In this document: one piece after another, positions 1 through 5,676 of the stretch
Layout of the letters: each line of letters begins with the position of its first letter
Position numbering within the stretch: the first letter of the stretch is position 1
Source: Cellvibrionales bacterium UBA2034
GTDB lineage: Bacteria > Pseudomonadota > Gammaproteobacteria > Pseudomonadales > UBA7239
Assembly (NCBI GenBank): GCA_002333095.1
Contig: DDBK01000100.1
Span: 268 to 5,943 of the forward strand
Length of the DNA: 5,676 nucleotides
Direction of reading: 5' to 3'
Made by a program: the position numbers and the translations under genes
The notes under the pieces: generated by a model
Databases searched by the model: none
Seen by the model: the letters and a program-made list of their open reading frames with translations, nothing else
Told to the model about the DNA's origin: nothing

Positions 1-45
1 TGTAATGGGTGTTCATGTAATGGGTGCTCCTGTGGTGGAGGCGCC
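1..45. repeat. 15-base tandem repeat encoding EHPLH units in the transporter linker
   Basis: Positions 1-15 and 16-30 are two copies of a 15-base unit beginning TGTAATGGGTG; the first 11 bases are identical. Positions 31-45 may be a decayed third unit, matching the second at 10 of 15 positions. The unit length is a multiple of three, so the repeat is in frame in the minus-strand transporter gene and encodes EHPLH EHPL(H) at residues 207-215. The array touches the window edge, so its full copy number is unknown. Confidence 0.75.
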
Positions 46-647
46 TTGTCGGATGCTGGCTTCTGTGCAACGGGTTCGTGAAAAAGCAGCACAGGAATCA
101 TCAGCAATAGCAGGCCAGCGGCCAGCCAGCGAAATCCATCTTGCAGGCCGATACTCGCCATCAGGATCAACAGGCCATTGCCGCCCGCCAGCATCCCCAG
201 CTTGTACCCGGCTACCTGGATACTGTTACCAAGCCCGCGCTGTTGCACCGGCAATATCTTGACAGCCAGCGCGTCGGTGGCGATGTCCTGTGTGGCGAGG
301 CAAGTATTGATCAGTAGCGCAGCAAGCAAGAACCATGGCAAGTTGGCACTGAACCAGTTTTCAGGACGCAGCAGTGACAACATCGCCAGCGCCAGTAATC
401 CGGCGGATTGCATCAGCAAAATCCAGCGGCGGTAATGGCTGTGTTTGCCTGCGCCGATACGGTCTACCATCGGTGCCCACAGGAATTTGAAAAACCACGG
501 CAATGCCAGCAATTTTGCCAAACCGATCAGTGTCAGCGATACGCCGTGTTCACGTAATAGTGTAGGCAAGGCATGCGCAAAAAAACCGGATGGCAAACCT
601 TGCGAGATATACAGGCTCGACAAAAGCAGCGCCAGCCGCAGATTCAT
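1..647 (-). CDS. MFS transporter, AmpG / RhtX-FptX-like, N-terminal half (3' end beyond window)
   Basis: I translated this frame by hand from the ATG at 645-647; it stays open for 215 codons to the window edge. The protein starts [20 protein letters not shown] and has six hydrophobic stretches, roughly residues 3-27, 38-58, 74-92, 103-122, 140-163 and 170-190. A polar linker follows from about 191, which matches the first half of a 12-helix MFS permease with its central cytoplasmic loop. [11 protein letters not shown] (53-63) is the loop 2-3 signature, and ATQDIATDA (118-126) followed by [10 protein letters not shown] (147-156) is typical of the family containing AmpG (muropeptide permease) and RhtX/FptX (siderophore permeases). 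By memory of those families it looks nearer RhtX/FptX. The start codon overlaps the cobQ stop by 4 bases (ATGA) and has no strong ribosome binding site of its own, so translation is probably coupled to cobQ. That location suggests, but does not prove, a role in corrinoid or precursor transport. The linker ends in an EHPLH tandem repeat. Confidence 0.88.
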   Translation of the reverse strand, partial: MNLRLALLLSSLYISQGLPSGFFAHALPTLLREHGVSLTLIGLAKLLALPWFFKFLWAPMVDRIGAGKHSHYRRWILLMQSAGLLALAMLSLLRPENWFSANLPWFLLAALLINTCLATQDIATDALAVKILPVQQRGLGNSIQVAGYKLGMLAGGNGLLILMASIGLQDGFRWLAAGLLLLMIPVLLFHEPVAQKPASDKAPPPQEHPLHEHPL

Positions 648-2152
648 GTGCGTGGGCCCGCGGTCTGGGTGAGTGCGTCAAACCAGTGGACGGGAAAATG
701 CTGCTCAATGGCATCGGCTAGCCGATTGATGTCCGCCTCCTGTCTTGCGCGGTAATCAAACGGTTTCACGTCGCGCACACCCGCCCACGCTAACAGGCTG
801 GCCAGAGAATCAGTCTGGTCAAAAATGCCGTGGACATACGTGGCAATAATCTGGTTGTCAGCAGAGCGTGCGCCATCACGATGATCGCCAAGCTCAAGCG
901 CCGGATAATCCAGCGCTGCACCCGCACTGACGCCACAATGAATTTCATAGCCTGATACGTGTGCACCGCTTGCCAATAATGTGCCTTCAACCCTCAACAA
1001 CTGTTTTTCCGGTTCCAGTACAGTGTTGAAATCCAGCAAACCCAATCCAGCGGCGTTGCCGGCTGTGCCTTCAATGGCGTGTGGATCATCAATGGCATGG
1101 CCGAGCATCTGGAAGCCACCACAAATTCCCATCAGTTTTCCGCCGTAGCGCAAATGTTTTTGCAAATAGGTTTCCCATCCTTGCGTCCTTAAAAAATCCA
1201 GATCGGCGCGCACACTTTTACTGCCTGGCAAGATGACCAGATCAGCAGCCGGTATTGGCTCGTTCGCCCATACAAACGTCAAATCCACTTGCGGATGCAA
1301 TCGAAGCGCATCGAAATCCGTGTGGTTGCTGATGCGCGGTGTGACCGGCACCACAATGCGCAAGCGTTCACCGTCATGCAAGTCATCCTGCTGTTCGGCA
1401 ATGGCGTCTTCCGCTTCCAGGTGCATGCCATGCAGATAGGGCATCACTGCCAGTACTTTTTTGCCAGTGCGTGCTTCCAGCCAGTCGATACCGGGTTGTA
1501 GCAGTGACACATCGCCGCGAAACTTGTTGATGACAAAGCCGACTACACGTTTCTGTTCGCTATCATCCAGCAGATCCAGCGTGCCGCACAAATGTGCAAA
1601 TACGCCGCCGCGATCAATGTCTGCCACGATAATAACCGGGCAATCAACGGCTTCGGCGAAACCCATGTTGGCGACATCGCGGTCACGTAAATTGATTTCA
1701 GCCGGGCTGCCGGCACCTTCGGTAATAATCACATCGTATTGTGCAGATAAACGTTCAAACGATTGCAACACATACTGCATCGCTTCGGTTTTGTAGTGGT
1801 GATAACCCCAGGCTTCCATGTTGCCAATCGCCTTGCCATGCACGATGACCTGCGCGCCGCTGTCTGTGTTCGGTTTCAGCAGGATAGGATTCATGTCGGT
1901 ATGCGGTGCAAGGAAACATGCCTGTGCTTGCACGGCTTGTGCGCGACCAATTTCACCGCCATCGACAGTGACCGCGCTGTTCAGTGCCATATTTTGCGGT
2001 TTGAATGGCGCAACTTTTACACCGCGCCGCGCCAGTGCCCGACAGATGCCAGCTACCAGGGTGCTTTTTCCTGCATCAGATGTGCAGCCTTGCACCATCA
2101 GGCAATGTGACGAACGAAATGGCGGCGAGCAAAATGATGGCTGGTTCAGCAT
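644..2152 (-). CDS. cobQ: Cobyric acid synthase (glutamine-hydrolysing), CobQ/CbiP
   Basis: This enzyme makes cobyric acid by ATP-dependent amidation of the b, d, e and g carboxylates of adenosyl-cobyrinate a,c-diamide, using glutamine, in the cytoplasm. The 502-residue length fits the family (about 480-510). The N-terminal DTBS/MinD-like ATP-binding domain (about 19-245) opens with the phosphate loop [10 protein letters not shown] (22-31), followed by KPQNMALNS (51-59) and [13 protein letters not shown] (143-155). The C-terminal class I amidotransferase domain (about 264-460) carries ILPGSKSV (307-314), the nucleophile Cys344 in [11 protein letters not shown] and the catalytic His441 in TYVHGIF. 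The ATG at 2150-2152 overlaps the cobT stop by 7 bases, with only a weak GGA close upstream. A second ATG at 2096-2098 ([12 protein letters not shown]) would fit the usual short N terminus but has no visible ribosome binding site, so I prefer the coupled start. Gene end overlaps the transporter start. No missing catalytic residue was seen. Confidence 0.97.
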   Translation of the reverse strand: MLNQPSFCSPPFRSSHCLMVQGCTSDAGKSTLVAGICRALARRGVKVAPFKPQNMALNSAVTVDGGEIGRAQAVQAQACFLAPHTDMNPILLKPNTDSGAQVIVHGKAIGNMEAWGYHHYKTEAMQYVLQSFERLSAQYDVIITEGAGSPAEINLRDRDVANMGFAEAVDCPVIIVADIDRGGVFAHLCGTLDLLDDSEQKRVVGFVINKFRGDVSLLQPGIDWLEARTGKKVLAVMPYLHGMHLEAEDAIAEQQDDLHDGERLRIVVPVTPRISNHTDFDALRLHPQVDLTFVWANEPIPAADLVILPGSKSVRADLDFLRTQGWETYLQKHLRYGGKLMGICGGFQMLGHAIDDPHAIEGTAGNAAGLGLLDFNTVLEPEKQLLRVEGTLLASGAHVSGYEIHCGVSAGAALDYPALELGDHRDGARSADNQIIATYVHGIFDQTDSLASLLAWAGVRDVKPFDYRARQEADINRLADAIEQHFPVHWFDALTQTAGPRT

Positions 2153-3192
2153 TTATCCGAAACACCAGCAGAATCAAACGAAGCCATTTCGTTCAGGAAT
2201 AAAACAGCGGATGCAATCAGCGGGTACGTCACTGCAACGCCACTGCCTTCACCGAGTCGCAGACCGAGCGACACCAACGGCGATACCTGCAAATAGTCGA
2301 GCATTTTTTTATGCCCGGATTCATTCGAAAGGTGTGAAAACACACAATAGTCGCGAGCGTATGGCTCCAGTGCGAAAGCGATAGCTGCGGCGCTGCTGGC
2401 AATAAACCCGTCGATCAACACGACCATGCGTTGTTCACAGGCCGCAAGAATGGCGCCGACCATCATCGCGATTTCAAATCCGCCAAACGTACACAGGATA
2501 GTGAACGGATCGGTGAGTGGGCCGTGCTGTGCCAATGCAGCTTTCAACACAGCGGTCTTGTGCAACAAGCCAGCGTCGTCCAGCCCGGTGCCGCGCCCTA
2601 CGCATTCATCGATGCCCATGCTGGATAATGCAGCAAATAACGCAGTGGCAGATGATGTGTTGCCGATGCCCATCTCGCCGAAGCCAATAATGTTGCAGCC
2701 GCTCTCGCTGGTAGCACGCACCAGTGTGGCACCGCGGGCAATGGCCTGTTCGCATTGCGCCGGTGTCATCGCGGGTTCATGCAGGAAATTTTTTGTACCG
2801 GGCGCTACTTTGGCATGTGTAACAGGCAGGCCGGATAAATCACCATTCACACCGGCATCAATTACGTCGATAGCAATATTGTGCTGGCGGCAAAATACAT
2901 TGATCGCCGCGCCGCCGTTAACAAAATTGTGAACCATTTGCTGTGTCACCACCTGGGGAAAAGGGCTCACACCTTCAGACACAATGCCATGGTCGCCGGC
3001 AAACAGCAGCAAGTGTGGTTTGTTGAGGGATGGGGACAAGGTTTGCTGGATCAGTGCGACTTGCAGTGCAACGTGTTCGAGTATGCCGAGCGCACCAGGG
3101 GGTTTTGTCTTGTTGTCGATCTTGTGCCGGATACGGACAGCGAGCGCAGGGTCTACTGCGTCTACCGTAAACAACTGTTGCGCATCAAACAT
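2146..3192 (-). CDS. cobT: Nicotinate-nucleotide--dimethylbenzimidazole phosphoribosyltransferase CobT
   Basis: CobT transfers phosphoribose from nicotinate mononucleotide to a lower-ligand base, typically 5,6-dimethylbenzimidazole, giving the alpha-ribazole phosphate used to build the nucleotide loop of cobalamin. The 348-residue product has the length of the Salmonella-type enzyme. Family landmarks in order are [10 protein letters not shown] (27-36), [15 protein letters not shown] (65-79), [11 protein letters not shown] (90-100), [15 protein letters not shown] (171-185), VGRGTGLDD (198-206), DGFIASSAA (261-269) and LRLGEGSG (311-318). Glu315 lies at the position of the known catalytic base (Glu317 in Salmonella). 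I chose the ATG at 3190-3192 because AGGA sits 8 bases upstream; the frame can be opened 11 codons earlier by a TTG, but that would deepen the ppsA overlap with no gain. The start lies inside the last codons of ppsA and the end overlaps cobQ, so the gene has no promoter space immediately in front. Base choice by the enzyme (dimethylbenzimidazole or other) cannot be read from the sequence. Confidence 0.97.
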   Translation of the reverse strand: MFDAQQLFTVDAVDPALAVRIRHKIDNKTKPPGALGILEHVALQVALIQQTLSPSLNKPHLLLFAGDHGIVSEGVSPFPQVVTQQMVHNFVNGGAAINVFCRQHNIAIDVIDAGVNGDLSGLPVTHAKVAPGTKNFLHEPAMTPAQCEQAIARGATLVRATSESGCNIIGFGEMGIGNTSSATALFAALSSMGIDECVGRGTGLDDAGLLHKTAVLKAALAQHGPLTDPFTILCTFGGFEIAMMVGAILAACEQRMVVLIDGFIASSAAAIAFALEPYARDYCVFSHLSNESGHKKMLDYLQVSPLVSLGLRLGEGSGVAVTYPLIASAVLFLNEMASFDSAGVSDKC

Positions 3193-5569
3193 GTTTTTTA
3201 TCCTGCTGTTCAGCTTCCGCCACAATGCGCGTCATGTTCAGTACGCTGTCCGGGTTGAGGGCGATAGATCCGATGCCTTGCTGAACCAGCCAGCGGGTGA
3301 TTTCTGGAAAATCACTCGGTGCCTGGCCGCAAATGCCAATGTATTTATTGTGTTTGCGGCATGCAGCAATGGCCATGCCCATCAGCACGGCCACTGCAGG
3401 GTTGCGTTCATCAAATTGCGGCAGTAAACCCGAGTCGCGATCGACGCCCAGTGTGAGTTGTGTCAAATCGTTCGAGCCAATGGAAAATCCATCGCAATGT
3501 TCCAGAAACTGGTCGGCGAGCAGTGCATTGGCGGGAATCTCGCACATCAGAATAAGGCGCAAGCCTTTCTCGCCACGTTTCAATCCGTGCTCAGCCATAA
3601 GTACAGACACTTTCTGCACTTCTTCTACGGTGCGTACAAAAGGCAACATCACTTCCAGATTGGTCAGGCCCATTTCCTCGCGCACTTTTTTCAGTGCACG
3701 ACATTCCAGCGCAAAACACTCACGGAAACTGTCGGCGTAGTAACGTGATGCGCCGCGAAAACCGATCATCGGGTTTTCTTCCTGCGGTTCAAATGTGGCA
3801 CCGCCAATCAGTTGCGCATATTCATTGGACTTGAAATCACTGGTGCGGATGATGACAGGCTTGGGATAAAACGCAGCGGTAATTGTCGCAATGCCTTCTG
3901 CGAGCTTATCAACATAGAAATCAACAGGGCTGGCATAGCCATGCGTGTGCTCGAGGATTTCTGCTTTCAGTTCTGCAGAGAGAGAATCAAATTCCAGCAG
4001 TGCACGTGGATGCACACCAATGTGGTTGCTGATAATAAATTCCATGCGCGCCAGGCCAACGCCGCTGTTTGGCAACTGTGCCACGGTAAACGCCTGGCCG
4101 GGATTGCCGGCAATCAGCATGATATGCGTTTGCGGTTTGGGTAAGTCGCCCAGATCAATCTGTTCGCGCACAAAAGGCAACAGGCCTTCGTACACAATGC
4201 CTTTTTCCCCGTCCGCACAACTCACTGTTACGCTGCTGCCTTCCTGCAAAATGTCAGTAGCATTACCTGTGCCGACCACCGCAGGAATGCCGAGTTCGCG
4301 CGCAATAATCGCAGCATGGCAGGTGCGTCCGCCGCGATTGGTGATAATGGCACTCGCGGTTTTCATCACAGGCTCCCAGTCGGGATCGGTGATGTCAGCC
4401 ACCAGCACATCGCCAGGCAGAATGGATCCCATCTGGTGTTTGTCTTTGATAATGCGCACGGTGCCGGCGCCGATGCGCTGGCCGATACTTTTTCCCTTGG
4501 TGAGTACGCGGCTTTTACTTTCTAGCCGGTAAACTTCCTGCAGTAAAGCATTGCTACCGGCGTGTACCGTTTCCGGCCGGGCCTGCACGATAAACAGTTG
4601 TTGCGTCACGCCGTCACGCGCCCATTCAATATCCATGGCGCAACCGTAGTGTTCTTCAATCACTAGCGCCTGTTTGGCGAGTTCGATAATTTCACTGTCA
4701 CTGATTGCAAACTGCTGCTGGTCTACCGTATTGACGGTTTCATTTCTGGTGGCATTGCCGTTGGTGTGGTCATACACCATGCGCAGCGCCTTGGAGCCGA
4801 GCTGGCGTTTCAGTATCGGACGAAAACCTGCGCGCAATGTCGGCTTATGTACAGTGAATTCATCCGGGTTCACAGCGCCTTGCACCACGTTTTCACCCAG
4901 GCCATACGCGGCAGTGATGCTCACCACATCACGGAACCCTGATTCTGTATCAAGCGTAAACATCACACCGGACGCGCCGATATCTGAACGCACCATTTTT
5001 TGCACGCCAATCGAGAGCGCCACTTTCATGTGCGCAAAACCTTTGTGCACGCGATAGGCAATTGCCCTGTCGGTAAACAACGACGCAAACACGTTTTTAC
5101 ATATAGACAGCAATGGCTCGAGGCCGCGAATATTCAGGAACGTTTCCTGTTGGCCGGCAAAAGATGCATCCGGCAAATCTTCTGCGGTTGCAGAACTGCG
5201 CACAGCAACATCGGTATCCTTGCCATACTGTTTTTCCAGTTCGGCATAGGCAGTGGCAATCCCTTCACACAATGCAGGTGGCATCTCGCCGGCCATGATC
5301 CACCGCCGGATTTCTTCACCGGCACCCTGCAGGGAGGCGACATCAGTGATATCCAGGCCTTCGAGCCGTGCAGTGATTTTTTCGCGCAAGTGATTGTGCT
5401 GCAGATACAACCAATAAGCGGCGGATGTTGTAGCAAATCCGTCAGGTACCTGCACACCGCGTGGAGCCAGTGTGCTGAACATTTCGCCGAGGGAGGCATT
5501 CTTCCCGCCGACCAGTGCAACATCGTTGCGGTTCAGTTCGGCAAAGCGACGGATCAATGCGTTGGTCAT
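3185..5569 (-). CDS. ppsA: Phosphoenolpyruvate synthase (pyruvate, water dikinase)
   Basis: PpsA converts pyruvate, ATP and water to phosphoenolpyruvate, AMP and phosphate, the entry to gluconeogenesis from three-carbon substrates. The 794-residue product is about the length of E. coli PpsA (792) and looks intact. The N-terminal ATP/pyruvate-binding domain (about 15-335) contains [11 protein letters not shown] (20-30), VPDGFATT (41-48), [19 protein letters not shown] (121-139) and [10 protein letters not shown] (327-336). The swivelling phosphohistidine domain (about 380-462) has [20 protein letters not shown] (413-432), with His418 as the phosphorylated residue. The C-terminal PEP-binding barrel (about 480-785) has GVGLARMEF (503-511), LMCEIPAN (674-681), [20 protein letters not shown] (695-714) and the conserved Cys747 in [11 protein letters not shown]. 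The ATG at 5567-5569 is preceded by AGAGGG at 6-base spacing; opening the frame at an upstream TTG (5657-5659) would add 30 residues unlike the family. The 3' end overlaps cobT by 8 bases, an unusual partner for this gene. In many proteobacteria ppsA lies near ppsR, its regulatory kinase/phosphorylase; ppsR is not in this window. Confidence 0.98.
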   Translation of the reverse strand: MTNALIRRFAELNRNDVALVGGKNASLGEMFSTLAPRGVQVPDGFATTSAAYWLYLQHNHLREKITARLEGLDITDVASLQGAGEEIRRWIMAGEMPPALCEGIATAYAELEKQYGKDTDVAVRSSATAEDLPDASFAGQQETFLNIRGLEPLLSICKNVFASLFTDRAIAYRVHKGFAHMKVALSIGVQKMVRSDIGASGVMFTLDTESGFRDVVSITAAYGLGENVVQGAVNPDEFTVHKPTLRAGFRPILKRQLGSKALRMVYDHTNGNATRNETVNTVDQQQFAISDSEIIELAKQALVIEEHYGCAMDIEWARDGVTQQLFIVQARPETVHAGSNALLQEVYRLESKSRVLTKGKSIGQRIGAGTVRIIKDKHQMGSILPGDVLVADITDPDWEPVMKTASAIITNRGGRTCHAAIIARELGIPAVVGTGNATDILQEGSSVTVSCADGEKGIVYEGLLPFVREQIDLGDLPKPQTHIMLIAGNPGQAFTVAQLPNSGVGLARMEFIISNHIGVHPRALLEFDSLSAELKAEILEHTHGYASPVDFYVDKLAEGIATITAAFYPKPVIIRTSDFKSNEYAQLIGGATFEPQEENPMIGFRGASRYYADSFRECFALECRALKKVREEMGLTNLEVMLPFVRTVEEVQKVSVLMAEHGLKRGEKGLRLILMCEIPANALLADQFLEHCDGFSIGSNDLTQLTLGVDRDSGLLPQFDERNPAVAVLMGMAIAACRKHNKYIGICGQAPSDFPEITRWLVQQGIGSIALNPDSVLNMTRIVAEAEQQDKKHV
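3201..3205 (-). promoter_or_regulatory. Ribosome binding site of cobT, inside the ppsA coding end
   Basis: On the minus strand this reads CAGGA followed by TAAAAAAC and then the ATG at 3190-3192, giving 8 bases between AGGA and the start codon. It lies within the last codons of ppsA. It supports this ATG over the TTG at 3223-3225, and suggests that cobT can both initiate by itself and be coupled to ppsA translation. Confidence 0.65.
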
Positions 5570-5676
5570 GGGGTGCCCTCTTTCACGGCTTGTAGTCTCA
5601 TAGATTGACAGGAACGGTGTATATGCGTTTGCGATTAAATAGCGGACACAGGTACTCAATGCGGCAGGCTTGCAGT
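5570..5676 (-). promoter_or_regulatory. ppsA upstream leader, probable promoter region
   Basis: This is the only non-coding stretch in the window and the only place upstream of the four genes where a promoter could sit. On the minus strand it contains an AT-rich patch (ATTTAATC at 5633-5640) and a TATACA at 5618-5623 that could be a -10 box. I find no convincing -35 hexamer at 16-18 bases from it, so the exact promoter is not called. I also see no conserved B12-box pattern of a cobalamin riboswitch and no clear long hairpin. The upstream neighbour is outside the window. Confidence 0.35.
5576..5581 (-). promoter_or_regulatory. Ribosome binding site of ppsA
   Basis: On the minus strand this reads AGAGGG, with 6 bases between it and the ATG at 5567-5569. 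It is a good purine-rich match to the 16S rRNA tail and decides for the ATG start over the in-frame TTG 90 bases upstream. Confidence 0.75.

Noticed and set aside
5..672. Overlapping plus-strand open frames at the left edge (5-262, 178-435, 445-672)
   Set aside because: The minus strand here encodes a continuous membrane protein with clear family motifs; the plus-strand frames have low-complexity composition and no homology that I recognise.
1818..2384. 188-codon open frame on the plus strand crossing the cobQ/cobT junction
   Set aside because: It is antisense to two conserved genes and is rich in Arg, Cys, Ser and Thr with no recognisable motif, as expected of a shadow frame.
5134..5523. 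129-codon minus-strand frame within ppsA
   Set aside because: It is an out-of-frame shadow on the same strand as ppsA, with no family features.
5000..5608. 202-codon open frame on the plus strand opposite the 5' part of ppsA
   Set aside because: It lies entirely antisense to a well-supported enzyme gene, its translation shows no family resemblance or domain pattern, and there are many similar antisense frames here caused by codon composition.
5570..5659. 30-residue N-terminal extension of PpsA from a TTG start
   Set aside because: The ATG at 5567-5569 has a well-placed ribosome binding site and gives the expected family length; the extension does not resemble the PpsA N terminus.
5659..5676. 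Possible divergent plus-strand gene start (ATG at 5659, MRQACS...), for instance ppsR
   Set aside because: Only six codons are visible, no clear ribosome binding site precedes it, and the residues do not match the usual PpsR N terminus.

Overview
The window is a compact, all-minus-strand gene string from what looks like a proteobacterium (gamma- or betaproteobacterial in character). I base this on the family look of the proteins and on GC of about 50% judged by eye. I cannot name the genus. Read in the direction of transcription (high to low coordinates), the order is a 107-base leader (5570-5676), ppsA (phosphoenolpyruvate synthase, complete), cobT (nicotinate-nucleotide:dimethylbenzimidazole phosphoribosyltransferase, complete), cobQ/cbiP (cobyric acid synthase, complete), and then the first 215 codons of a major facilitator superfamily (MFS) transporter of the AmpG / RhtX-FptX type, which runs off the window at position 1.

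Every junction overlaps: ppsA/cobT by 8 bases, cobT/cobQ by 7 and cobQ/transporter by 4 (an ATGA junction). No intergenic space remains for a terminator, promoter or riboswitch between the genes. The simplest reading is one translationally coupled transcription unit starting at or above ppsA and continuing past the left edge.

Functionally, cobQ and cobT belong to the late, aerobic/anaerobic-shared part of adenosylcobalamin synthesis: CobQ amidates the corrin ring side chains to give cobyric acid, and CobT activates the lower-ligand base (usually dimethylbenzimidazole). The coupled transporter may move a corrinoid, a lower-ligand precursor or another small chelate; that is inference. The gluconeogenic enzyme PpsA (pyruvate + ATP to PEP + AMP + Pi) at the head of this string is the odd member. 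Nothing in the window resembles a known B12 riboswitch. There are no RNA genes, mobile elements or CRISPR arrays. The only repeat noticed is a short 15-base tandem repeat at the left edge, coding for a His-rich EHPLH repeat in the transporter's central loop.

I see no clearly novel system here. The points worth a second look are the tight ppsA-cobT coupling, the transporter's substrate, and its His-rich repeat.
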